From positions 101,735 through 165,734 of the IMG/VR virus record IMGVR_UViG_3300032308_002078: a stretch of DNA of 64,000 nt; one strand, written 5' to 3'. The position numbers and the translations under genes are program-made. Positions 9,333 to 16,312 of this stretch are shown piece by piece; position 1 is the stretch's first letter; each line of letters begins with the position of its first letter. The stretch is from a virus. The notes under the pieces are model-generated. The model worked only from the letters and a program-made list of their open reading frames with translations. It was not told the DNA's origin and made no database searches.

Positions 9333-9800
9333 ATGACTAAAGACGAATTAAAGGAAAAAATTAAGGCACTTGTAAAACAAGTTTACAAACCTGATACTTT
9401 ATCTGTTAACACAGATGTTGATGTTACCTTAGATGCTCCTAAATTTCCTGTTCTATTAAAATTCCCAGAATTAAAAGATATTATTGTTAATTTATTAACA
9501 GACCAATACGAAATTTTTATAACAGATATTCAGTGGGTTGCCCCAAAACCAACAACTTTTAGAGTTGTACTTGGTAATGGTGAACCTTTTATGTTAACTT
9601 ATTCTCCAAGAAGTTGGATTGCTCAAATAGAAGGTAAAAAATACTATTTGTTAAATTTAAACGAAGAAGAATCAGCTACTGAAGCTATTGTTAGAATGTT
9701 AGCATATGGTGTAACAGAAGAAAAACCAGGCGGAACAGAAACACCTGAAGAAACACCAGCTGAAACTCCAGCAGCAGAAGAAACACCAGCAGAAGCATAA
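9333..9800 (+). CDS. Hypothetical protein with Thr-Pro-Glu-Ala tail
   Basis: 155 residues, not recognised. Residues 1-125 look like a compact alpha/beta domain (FPELKDIIVNLLTDQYEIFI; IQWVAPKPTTFRVVLGNGE). The last 25 residues are a low-complexity tail of TPEETPAE-type repeats. The gene is 3 nt after the preceding stop and 2 nt before the next start, so it is translationally clustered with putative head proteins. The tail may be a flexible linker or a protease-accessible end. Confidence 0.68.
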   Translation: MTKDELKEKIKALVKQVYKPDTLSVNTDVDVTLDAPKFPVLLKFPELKDIIVNLLTDQYEIFITDIQWVAPKPTTFRVVLGNGEPFMLTYSPRSWIAQIEGKKYYLLNLNEEESATEAIVRMLAYGVTEEKPGGTETPEETPAETPAAEETPAEA

Positions 9801-9802
9801 TT

Positions 9803-10777
9803 ATGGACGCACTAGATTTATTTTTTAAGAAGTTTTCATATAAATTTCCAAAAGGATATCCTGACATGAATAATCCTGAGGATAAAAGATTATTATTTGA
9901 ATTAGTAGGAAATGTTACTGGTAATAAAATTATTAGTGAAGCTCAAACTGATTATGATAACAGGATTCGTAAAGCTTTAGGGTTACAAGAAAATGAAAAG
10001 ATTCCAACTTGTCAAACTCCCTTATCTTTAGGTACTGATTTTAGTTTAGGTGGTAAAGATAAAGAAATTTGGTCTACATTATATCCTATTTTACCATTAA
10101 AAAAAGATAGTGAAGTTCCTACAGCAGGAGCTGGTAAAGGAGAAATAGCTACCTATTGGGCTTTTGAGTATAATACTAAAAGTCACACAGTAGTTGATTC
10201 TAGAAAAGGTGAAGATCCTGATTTAACTATTGATGGTTTTGGATGTGAAATTAAATCATATGATACCTCAAATATTACTTTAGGTAAGTTTGCTAATGAT
10301 AAAGAAAACGTTGCTTTATTAAATAAAGTATTTGGTATTCTAACATTATTTAGTGAGTTTGATGAAACAAAACAAATTACAATCAATCCAGGTAACTTTA
10401 AAGCTAAAGATATTGTTCCTGCATTTGCTATTATGGCTAGTTTTGAAAAAAACAAAGCATTAAGGGATGTAGAAATGTTTAAGCCTTTATATTCTCGTAT
10501 TGATTCATTATATGCTAAATTAGGTTTATCATCTGATGCTACTGCTGAAGAAGGTGCAGCTAAACTTTTAAAAAGAATATTAAAAACTAAACTTTTTAAG
10601 AAACCAAGAATGGGCAAAGAAACAGGATATATCTTAAACGTAAATGAAGCAGGACAAGGCAAGTTTTATCTTATAAATGATGCTGTAATAGATGCTATAG
10701 ACATTGAAAATATATTAAATGGTGTTTATGTTTCATCCTCAGAATTAGGAATGAATTTCCCTAAATTATTTAAATAA
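9803..10777 (+). CDS. PD-(D/E)xK nuclease-like protein
   Basis: 324 residues. Residues 111-114 are GKGE, residues 139-140 are PD, and residues 149-151 are EIK (DPDLTIDGFGCEIKSY), giving E114...D140...E149-x-K151, the metal-binding pattern of PD-(D/E)xK nucleases. Marine T4-like phages have virion proteins with a comparable GxGE...D(L/I)...E(I/L)K arrangement. The C-terminal half is helical and lacks recognisable motifs. I infer a nuclease-like fold; activity is unproven, and a non-catalytic structural use of the fold is possible. The gene lies in the putative head-internal cluster, 2 nt after its neighbour. Confidence 0.65.
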   Translation: MDALDLFFKKFSYKFPKGYPDMNNPEDKRLLFELVGNVTGNKIISEAQTDYDNRIRKALGLQENEKIPTCQTPLSLGTDFSLGGKDKEIWSTLYPILPLKKDSEVPTAGAGKGEIATYWAFEYNTKSHTVVDSRKGEDPDLTIDGFGCEIKSYDTSNITLGKFANDKENVALLNKVFGILTLFSEFDETKQITINPGNFKAKDIVPAFAIMASFEKNKALRDVEMFKPLYSRIDSLYAKLGLSSDATAEEGAAKLLKRILKTKLFKKPRMGKETGYILNVNEAGQGKFYLINDAVIDAIDIENILNGVYVSSSELGMNFPKLFK

Positions 10778-10785
10778 TATTTATA
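10778..10785 (+). promoter_or_regulatory. TATTTATA late-type motif
   Basis: Exact octamer overlapping the previous stop region, with only 3 nt (atc) to ATG 10789. A promoter here would give an essentially leaderless mRNA. Confidence 0.5.
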
Positions 10786-10788
10786 ATC

Positions 10789-11406
10789 ATGAACTTAAGA
10801 AAATTAGTTAATGAGGTATTAGAAGGTAAAGATTGCTGTACAGCAACTAAACCTACTAAAGCACCTATATTAAATGAAAATTTAAAGTCGCGTATCTTGA
10901 TGACTGAGAATATGCAATATCATATAGACAGTAAAAAACCGTTATTTGAGACAACATTACCATATGGTTCTAAAGAATATTTAGACTTATGGGTTGAAGC
11001 AAGATATTTGTATTCTCGTGGTGTTTTAAACGTTGAAGGTATTGACAAAGAAAAAATTACTGAAACTCATTTAGGTGAATATGGAATATTTGAAGGACAA
11101 ATGGTTCCTTTAGATATGCCTATGTTAGATGAAAATATATTAACAGAAGCAGAATACCAAGGACGTAAAGTTGAATTAAATAAACCAATGCAAGGTGATA
11201 TTAAAAAATTCAAAGTATATGTTAAAAACGCTAAAGGTAAAGTTGTAAAAGTTAACTTTGGATTTGGTGGAAAATCAGCTAAAGGTAAGCGAATGGTAAT
11301 TAAAGCTAAAAACCCTAAAGCTCGCGCCGCCTACAGATCAAGACACCATTGTGACAATCCAGGACCAAAATGGAAAGCAAATTACTGGTCTTGTAAAAAA
11401 TGGTAA
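10789..11406 (+). CDS. Putative head-internal protein with Cys/His C-terminal module
   Basis: 205 residues. The leader MNLRKLVNEVLEGKDCC is amphipathic and ends in a possible VxE-type site. Residues 122-205 (EYQGRKVELNKPMQGDIKKF to NPKARAAYRSRHHCDNPGPK with a YWSCKKW end) match a basic module found repeatedly in marine phage virion proteins. Its conserved RxxHxC...WxxxYWSCKKW could bind zinc. The middle includes repeated acidic cleavage-like motifs (ILNENL, MLDENILTEAE). A TATTTATA motif is 3 nt upstream. Function unknown; packaging in the capsid is inferred from the leader and the context. Confidence 0.72.
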   Translation: MNLRKLVNEVLEGKDCCTATKPTKAPILNENLKSRILMTENMQYHIDSKKPLFETTLPYGSKEYLDLWVEARYLYSRGVLNVEGIDKEKITETHLGEYGIFEGQMVPLDMPMLDENILTEAEYQGRKVELNKPMQGDIKKFKVYVKNAKGKVVKVNFGFGGKSAKGKRMVIKAKNPKARAAYRSRHHCDNPGPKWKANYWSCKKW

Positions 11407-11407
11407 A

Positions 11408-11797
11408 ATGATAAAACTACAAGACATATTAAAACAAATTCTTGAAGAAGAAAAAGTAAAACGTGACAGATGTTTAAGAATAGCTGACCGTAAATTTGAT
11501 AAACCTTCTGCTTATAAATCAGGAGCTGTAGTTAGATGTCGTGCTGGAAAGATTTGGAAAGATATTAAAGAAGAAGAACTAAATGAAGATGAAAGTCTTC
11601 ATAAATGGTTTAAACGTTCTGGTCCTAAAGGTAAAGAAGGTGGTTGGGTAGACTGTAATGCCCCTGATGGTAAAGGAGGATATAAAGCATGTGGTAGAAA
11701 AGAAGGTGAAAAACGTTCTAAATATCCTGCTTGTAGACCTACTCCTGCTGGATGTAAAGCAAAAGGTAAAGGTAAAACATGGGGAAAAACAAAATGA
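11408..11797 (+). CDS. Cysteine-rich small protein with leader and DUF5872-like end
   Basis: 129 residues, starting at ATG 11408 directly after the previous stop rather than at an upstream in-frame ATG inside that gene. The order is a leader (MIKLQDILKQILEEE), a module RCLRIADRKFDKPSAYKSGA followed by VRCRAGKIW, then GGWVDCNAP...GYKACGRKEG...RSKYPACRPTPAGC. The last part resembles the DUF5872-type family known from phages and giant viruses. Multiple spaced Cys suggest metal binding. The strongly basic C-terminus (KGKGKTWGKTK) could contact DNA. Probably a packaged head protein; that role is inference. Confidence 0.74.
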   Translation: MIKLQDILKQILEEEKVKRDRCLRIADRKFDKPSAYKSGAVVRCRAGKIWKDIKEEELNEDESLHKWFKRSGPKGKEGGWVDCNAPDGKGGYKACGRKEGEKRSKYPACRPTPAGCKAKGKGKTWGKTK

Positions 11798-12219
11798 TAA
11801 ACTTATTAGATATATTAAGTGAAGCAGAGGTAGCAAAATGCCCTGCTCCTACTCAAAACATTGAATTAAACCTTCAGAATAGGCAGAAGGCAATTAATGA
11901 ATATGGATACGGACCATTAAACCCAAATGAACCTAATGAGAAATTTTGGCAGGCTAAAGTTGATATGTGGAAGCTTGATTCTGCAGAAGAAGCCAAAAAA
12001 TCACTTTGTGGTAACTGTGCTGCTTTTGATGTAACAAAAAAGACTTTAGATTGTATTGCTAAAGGAATAGGTAATGATGAAGGTTCTGAAGATCCTTTTG
12101 ATGTTATTGAAGCTGGAGATTTAGGTTATTGCCGGTTCCTTAAATTTAAATGCGCCGCTGCTAGAACTTGTGATGCTTGGGTTGTTGGAGGTCCTATCAC
12201 AGATGACAAAACCGTATAA
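11794..12219 (+). CDS. Cysteine-rich putative virion protein (CGNCAAF module)
   Basis: 141 residues from ATG 11794, which forms an ATGA overlap with the preceding stop; an upstream in-frame start lies inside the previous gene. After the leader MINLLDILSEAEVAKC comes a module (NRQKAINEYGYGPLNPNEPN, CGNCAAFDVT, GYCRFLKFKCAAARTCDAW) that recurs in cyanophage and other marine phage structural regions. At least six Cys suggest metal or disulfide sites. The leader ends in LSEAE, which resembles a prohead-protease site. Function unknown. Confidence 0.74.
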   Translation: MINLLDILSEAEVAKCPAPTQNIELNLQNRQKAINEYGYGPLNPNEPNEKFWQAKVDMWKLDSAEEAKKSLCGNCAAFDVTKKTLDCIAKGIGNDEGSEDPFDVIEAGDLGYCRFLKFKCAAARTCDAWVVGGPITDDKTV

Positions 12220-12475
12220 AGACATAGAAAAAACAGACAAATATATTATTAGGGAATTTGATGAAAACATTGACCCTATAGAATTGATGTGGCATAGGGA
12301 TAATGAGGATAGAATAGTTGAAATCCTAGATCCAGGACAAGGTTGGAAGCTTCAATTTGAAAATGAATTACCTTGGGATTTAGAACCCAACATGTCAATA
12401 TGTATATTAAGACATGAGTGGCACCGAGTTATAAAAGGCGAGGGAAAACTTAAAATAAAAATAAATAAAGATTAA
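12203..12475 (+). CDS. Small cupin-like protein
   Basis: 90 residues, taking ATG 12203 (MTKPYKDIEKTDKYIIREFD); an earlier in-frame ATG would add 11 residues inside the previous gene. The text DPIELMWHRDNEDRIVEILD, then GWKLQFENELP and ICILRHEWHRVIKGEGKLKIKI, has beta-strand character with two His near the metal-site positions of a small cupin barrel. Related short proteins occur widely in T4-like marine phages. It overlaps the previous gene by 17 bp and the next by 1 bp. Cupin-like is my reading of the strand pattern; the role is unknown. Confidence 0.62.
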   Translation: MTKPYKDIEKTDKYIIREFDENIDPIELMWHRDNEDRIVEILDPGQGWKLQFENELPWDLEPNMSICILRHEWHRVIKGEGKLKIKINKD

Positions 12476-13206
12476 TGGCCTCAATTTTCATGACCGGAGT
12501 AGGGCAATCCCTAACATCATCTTTTGATACATTTTGGGATGCAAAAACTGTAGCTAATAACTATGGTTATGGTTATTTAGGATCATTCCCTCCAGTAACT
12601 CCAAATGTTAATTATACTTTAGATTCAGGAAGCGGAGCAAATACTGCTTCTAAACCTTTACAAATGTATACTCCATTCCCAGCATCAACTGTAAGAGGTA
12701 AATTGTATTTTTTAACAAATACTAACTTCACATCAGATTATGCTGCTTTAAGTACAGCAGGTTTAAACCCTAACTTATTTACAGAAATTCAAATACCATC
12801 AACTGGTCAATATTATGTTATTACACCTTCATTAGAAAGTGCTATAGGGTCTACTCAACAATATGTAGTACAATATGCTTTTACTGATGAGGATGATTTA
12901 TATAATAACGCTTGGAGAATACAAGTTCACGGAAGTACAACAGATCCTATAACAACTCAAGCTAACTGGGTTGCTTTAACAGTAGCAGGAGGATGGAATT
13001 TAGCCCCTTACAACCTAGATCCAGTTGGAACACCAGGTGATAAAGCAAAAATTGTAGCTTCTATTTTAGGATATACACCAAAAAGTATAGCTTTACAATC
13101 ATCAATTAACCCAAAAGTAAAAGGGGCAATGGTAGTTGCGGGTGCTGGAACTCCTTTTGATAACTTATCTTATAACAACATTGTTCCTTTAGTTTATAAA
13201 ACTTAA
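12475..13206 (+). CDS. Putative virion protein, beta-rich
   Basis: 243 residues, not recognised. It is Ser/Thr/Asn/Gly-rich with many aromatic residues and few charges in the first 200 positions (TPNVNYTLDSGSGANTASKP), typical of phage surface beta-structures such as decoration or fibre-attachment proteins. There is no signal peptide or membrane segment. ATG 12475 overlaps the preceding stop by one base. It is the last gene before the 13273 terminator, so it ends the transcription unit of putative head proteins. Confidence 0.68.
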   Translation: MASIFMTGVGQSLTSSFDTFWDAKTVANNYGYGYLGSFPPVTPNVNYTLDSGSGANTASKPLQMYTPFPASTVRGKLYFLTNTNFTSDYAALSTAGLNPNLFTEIQIPSTGQYYVITPSLESAIGSTQQYVVQYAFTDEDDLYNNAWRIQVHGSTTDPITTQANWVALTVAGGWNLAPYNLDPVGTPGDKAKIVASILGYTPKSIALQSSINPKVKGAMVVAGAGTPFDNLSYNNIVPLVYKT

Positions 13207-13272
13207 TAGGAATAAAATTTTATAGACTGATTCATAGCCAGTCGCTCGCAAGAGATAAAAATATGGTAGCTG

Positions 13273-13299
13273 TGGCACCCCTAAAAAGGTGCCATTTTT
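13273..13299 (+). terminator. Rho-independent terminator
   Basis: Stem TGGCACC / GGTGCCA with an 8-nt A-rich loop, followed by TTTTT. It closes the 5' block of putative virion genes and lies just before the 13302 promoter. Confidence 0.85.
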
Positions 13300-13301
13300 A
13301 A

Positions 13302-13332
13302 TTTGGCCTTTAACGTAAAGTATGATATATTA
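13302..13332 (+). promoter_or_regulatory. Bacteroidota-type promoter TTTGGC-N18-TATATTA
   Basis: TTTG at 13302 and TATATTA at 13326, an offset of 24 nt identical to four other sites here. It matches the Bacteroidota primary-sigma pattern TTTG / TAnnTTTG. ATG 13337 lies only 4 nt past the -7 box, so the mRNA would be nearly leaderless. Confidence 0.75.
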
Positions 13333-13336
13333 ATAA

Positions 13337-14692
13337 ATGAACATGAATAAGAAAATTGTAATTGTAGGAGCAGGTGTAGCAGGTGTTAATGCTGCCACTA
13401 AATTAGTAGACAATGGTTACGATGGTAAATTAATTACCATTATTGACATGGGTAAAGATCCTTATAATAGGAAACCTGAAGAAGTAATGACAGGTTTTCT
13501 AGGTGCTGGTGGTTGGTCTGATGGTAAATTGACTTATCATACTGCAATTGGAGGTCAATTGTCAAAATATTGTGGTGAAAAGAAAGCAATGGAATTGATG
13601 GATGAAGTTATTAACAACTTTAAACGTTTTCATCCAAAACCTGAAGAAGTACAATGTTCAAATCCTGTTAAAGAACCAGAATTTATTAAACCATATTTTG
13701 GTTTGAGATTGTTTCCTGTTTGGCACGTAGGTACAGATTATTTATCTGAGATTGCTAAAAATTGGTACGATTATTTAGTATCTAAAGGTGTTAGATTCTT
13801 ATGGGAAGAAAAAGTAACTGAAATTGATTTTAACATAAATAGTTTAACAACTAGTATTTTGAATACAACTGATACTAGAATTATAAGTTATGATGAACTT
13901 ATTTTTGCTGTAGGTAAATCAGGTATTGATTTTGCTCAACAATTACAAGATAGTTACAAACTAGAAACTGAACCTAAATCAGTACAAATTGGTGTTCGAT
14001 TTGAAGCACCACAAAAACACTTTCAGAAATTAATTGATATTAGTTATGACTTTAAATTGTATCGTAAGTTTGAAGATAAAGGTGTTTCATTAAGATCATT
14101 TTGTACTAATAATAACGCCGCTTATGTTGCTGTAGAAGAAACATATGGAGATCATAGTTACAATGGTCATGCTAAGAAAGATATGCGCTACCGAAATGAT
14201 ATGACCAACTTTGGTATCTTGATGGAAATTAATGGTATTGAAAATCCATTCGAATGGTCAAGAAATGTTGTTAACAAATTACAATTTGGTGGAACTGGTT
14301 TGTATTATTCACCTACTCGTCTTCCATCTACAACATCTGAGGGTGAAAAAGTTACTGCTTTTCCTATTAATACTTTAAAAGGTGTTAAAGAAATTATGGG
14401 TGAATATTGGGACTATATTGAAGATTTTATTACAGATATGAAAAAAGTATTTCCAACATTACAAAATGATTGGGGTGTTTATATTCCTGAGGTAAAATAC
14501 CTTTCACCTGAACCACTAGTTTATCCAAGTGATTTAGCTTTAGTTGATTATCCAAATGTTCACTTTGTAGGAGATGCTTTATCAGCTCGCGGCATTACAG
14601 TTTCAGGAGCACAAGGTATTTTATCTGTTGAAAAATTAGTTAAGGCAGAAGATTGGGATACTATTAATGGGGATTTGATTAACTGGAGATAA
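13337..14692 (+). CDS. FAD-dependent oxidoreductase (COG2509-like dehydrogenase)
   Basis: 451 residues. The dinucleotide-binding motif GAGVAGVNAA starts at residue 11 (GxGxxG), followed by a beta-strand and acidic end (LITIIDMG). The C-terminal HFVGDALSARGITVSGAQGI is the second FAD-contact motif with conserved Gly-Asp. The overall arrangement fits uncharacterised FAD-dependent dehydrogenases (COG2509 type). There is no signal peptide or membrane helix, so it should act in the cytoplasm; the electron acceptor and substrate cannot be read from sequence. ATG 13337 was chosen because it sits correctly behind the promoter; 13343 is a possible alternative. It is transcribed separately from its neighbours by flanking terminator and promoters. 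Confidence 0.82.
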   Translation: MNMNKKIVIVGAGVAGVNAATKLVDNGYDGKLITIIDMGKDPYNRKPEEVMTGFLGAGGWSDGKLTYHTAIGGQLSKYCGEKKAMELMDEVINNFKRFHPKPEEVQCSNPVKEPEFIKPYFGLRLFPVWHVGTDYLSEIAKNWYDYLVSKGVRFLWEEKVTEIDFNINSLTTSILNTTDTRIISYDELIFAVGKSGIDFAQQLQDSYKLETEPKSVQIGVRFEAPQKHFQKLIDISYDFKLYRKFEDKGVSLRSFCTNNNAAYVAVEETYGDHSYNGHAKKDMRYRNDMTNFGILMEINGIENPFEWSRNVVNKLQFGGTGLYYSPTRLPSTTSEGEKVTAFPINTLKGVKEIMGEYWDYIEDFITDMKKVFPTLQNDWGVYIPEVKYLSPEPLVYPSDLALVDYPNVHFVGDALSARGITVSGAQGILSVEKLVKAEDWDTINGDLINWR

Positions 14693-14693
14693 G

Positions 14694-14724
14694 TTTGGCT
14701 TTTTATAAAAAAGATGTTATATTA
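14694..14724 (+). promoter_or_regulatory. Bacteroidota-type promoter TTTGGC-N18-TATATTA
   Basis: TTTG at 14694 and TATATTA at 14718 with the same 24-nt offset. ATG 14730 is 5 nt after the box. It starts immediately after the FAD oxidoreductase stop. Confidence 0.75.
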
Positions 14725-14729
14725 ATATT

Positions 14730-14984
14730 ATGAGTGATAAAAATAAATTTCAACCAAGTAAAAAATTAGTTAAGACTGATGGTACTATTGCTTGGGTATG
14801 GGAAGGCAAATTACATAATATGGAAGGTCCAGCATTGATTCCTGAAGGTGATAATCGTAAACGTGAATATCATATTCATGGAATTAAATATACAGAAGAT
14901 GGTTGGAAAGAAGCAAGACGTAATCGTGAAGGTTTGCCTTGGTATAAAACAGCAGCAGGACAAGCAGGTCAAAATAGAAACTAA
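14730..14984 (+). CDS. Small phage protein with LHNMEGPA motif
   Basis: 84 residues. The segment WVWEGKLHNMEGPALIPEGD, followed by REYHIHGIKYTED, resembles short phage proteins built around an 'LHxxDGPA...W.xxG' unit, which looks like a small beta-hairpin repeat. The N- and C-termini are basic. Its own promoter precedes it and the kinase-like gene follows after 2 nt, so the two are probably co-transcribed in an early or middle unit. Function unknown. Confidence 0.7.
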   Translation: MSDKNKFQPSKKLVKTDGTIAWVWEGKLHNMEGPALIPEGDNRKREYHIHGIKYTEDGWKEARRNREGLPWYKTAAGQAGQNRN

Positions 14985-14986
14985 TT

Positions 14987-15517
14987 ATGAAGATAGGATT
15001 ATGTGGAACAATGAGTGTAGGTAAAACTACATTAGTAAATGCTTTAAAAGAATTACCTGAATTTGTAGATTATAATTTTGCTACTGAGCGTTCTAAGTAT
15101 TTACGTGATTTAGGTATTCCATTGAATACTGATTCAACATTAAAAGGTCAGTTTATATTTTTAGCTGAACGTTGTGCTGAGTTAATGAATGAAAACATTA
15201 TTACAGATAGAACAGTAATTGATGTTATGGCGTTTACTAAAGCGGCTAAATCAATTAACTACTATGATGCTGAGGCGTTTTGTGATGCTGCTTATAAATT
15301 AGTTGGAGAATATGATTATATATTTTATGTATCTCCTGTTGGTGTTGAAATGGAAGATAATGGTGTTCGTGAAACTGATTTAAAATACAGAGAAACTATT
15401 GATAGTATTATTCATTTAATTCTATATAGAAGTAATCATAAAATTAAAAAACTTGTTGAATTATCAGGTACTACTGAAGAACGTATAGCTAAAATTAAAG
15501 AAACAATTTTTGGATAA
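14987..15517 (+). CDS. P-loop AAA-type ATPase / nucleoside kinase-like protein
   Basis: 176 residues. Walker A is GTMSVGKT (residues 7-14) in the context IGLCGTMSVGKTTLVNAL. ITDRTVIDVMAF holds an Asp-Arg at a typical kinase lid or base position. YDYIFYVSPVGVEMEDNGVR is the usual substrate/lid strand. Length and motif order match the AAA_28 / NadR-kinase and deoxynucleoside-kinase-like proteins common in T4-like phages. The most likely role is a small-molecule (nucleotide or nicotinamide riboside) kinase, but the substrate is not determinable. It is co-oriented 2 nt after the 84-residue gene. Confidence 0.8.
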   Translation: MKIGLCGTMSVGKTTLVNALKELPEFVDYNFATERSKYLRDLGIPLNTDSTLKGQFIFLAERCAELMNENIITDRTVIDVMAFTKAAKSINYYDAEAFCDAAYKLVGEYDYIFYVSPVGVEMEDNGVRETDLKYRETIDSIIHLILYRSNHKIKKLVELSGTTEERIAKIKETIFG

Positions 15518-15525
15518 TATTTATA
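15518..15525 (+). promoter_or_regulatory. TATTTATA late-type motif
   Basis: Exact octamer, 3 nt (atc) before ATG 15529; the surrounding TAATATTTATAATCATGAA is the same as before gene 10789. Confidence 0.5.
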
Positions 15526-15528
15526 ATC

Positions 15529-15969
15529 ATGAAATTGTCCAAGTTAAAATCTGAGATTAAAGAATATATTGTAGAAATTTTATCTGAAGTAGATGATACA
15601 GCAACTGAAAAAGCAGCTAACACAGCTGCTATTAATGCTGAAAAATTAAAAATTAAAGCTTCACAAGAAAAACTTGCAAATTTACAAAAAGGAGTCACTG
15701 AATCAGAAGATGAAGATAGAGAACCTACTAAAGCAGAATTAGAAAAGGAAAAAGTAAAAACCGTTTCTAAATTTAAAGTTAGTAATGATGATTTCCAAGA
15801 CTTTAAAACTAAATTATCTACATTAGTTAAAAAAATTAAGGCAATGGAAAAAGGAGCTGAAAAAGATAAAAAAATGGCTGCCTTAAAACAATTTATTAAG
15901 AAACCAGAATTAGTTAAAGCGTTTAAAGAAAGAGACGTTAAAATTGATACTGGTGATTTGGTTGGATAA
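15529..15969 (+). CDS. Small coiled-coil protein with capsid-targeting-like leader
   Basis: 146 residues, almost entirely charged helix (Lys, Glu, Ala). The leader MKLSKLKSEIKEYIVEILSE is amphipathic and ends in ILSE, close to the [L/I]xE prohead-protease consensus, then continues with an Ala/Glu/Lys-rich helix resembling T4 internal and core proteins. No enzymatic motif. A TATTTATA motif stands 3 nt upstream in the same context as gene 10789. I infer a head-internal or core protein; an unrelated coiled-coil role is possible. Confidence 0.68.
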   Translation: MKLSKLKSEIKEYIVEILSEVDDTATEKAANTAAINAEKLKIKASQEKLANLQKGVTESEDEDREPTKAELEKEKVKTVSKFKVSNDDFQDFKTKLSTLVKKIKAMEKGAEKDKKMAALKQFIKKPELVKAFKERDVKIDTGDLVG

Positions 15970-15970
15970 T

Positions 15971-16312
15971 ATGAAAAAAACACTATTGATAATAGTTGTA
16001 ATAGGACTGGTAGGTTTAATCGCCTACCAGTTATTTGTTTATAAACAAGGTTACTCTTCAATTAAAGAAGAACAATATAAAAAAACAGTTGATTCTTTAG
16101 TTCTTGAAATTGAAAAAAAAGATGTAAAAATTGCCTCTTTAGACTCAACAAGAGGAATTTTAGATTCATTACTCATTTCCGATAAAGCTAAATTAGCAGA
16201 ACTTGCTAAAAAAGCTGAACAATATAGAAAAAAATATGATAAAGAACGTAATCGCCTTCATGATATGTCTGATGATGATGTCATCAGCGAGTTCTCAAAA
16301 GCTTTTGAATGA
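15971..16312 (+). CDS. Candidate inner-membrane spanin (Rz-like)
   Basis: 113 residues from ATG 15971, 1 nt after the previous stop. An N-terminal signal anchor (residues 4-24, LLIIVVIGLVGLIAYQLFVY) is followed by a continuous coiled coil to the C-terminus (EIEKKDVKIASLD, KLAELAKKAEQYRKKYDKE) and an acidic end. This is the layout of i-spanins, which link the inner to the outer membrane during lysis. The next gene starts inside it in another frame, as in Rz/Rz1 pairs. The call is by topology and context, not sequence homology; another membrane-anchored coiled-coil function remains possible. Confidence 0.6.
   Translation: MKKTLLIIVVIGLVGLIAYQLFVYKQGYSSIKEEQYKKTVDSLVLEIEKKDVKIASLDSTRGILDSLLISDKAKLAELAKKAEQYRKKYDKERNRLHDMSDDDVISEFSKAFE

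Noticed and set aside
10183-10662. Reverse-strand ORF of 159 residues inside the PD-(D/E)xK-like gene.
   Set aside because: It lies opposite a well-supported gene, has no motif, and all real genes here are on the + strand.
11351-11407. Upstream extension of the 11408 protein by 19 residues.
   Set aside because: It would overlap the preceding gene and put an unrelated sequence before the leader; ATG 11408 gives the same leader style as neighbours.
13207-13272. tRNA gene in the intergenic region.
   Set aside because: No T-loop GGTTCRA-like sequence, acceptor stem or anticodon arm could be formed.
15495-16061. Reverse-strand ORF of 188 residues over the coiled-coil gene.
   Set aside because: Complement of Lys/Glu-rich coding; hydrophobic look is a by-product, with no start signals.
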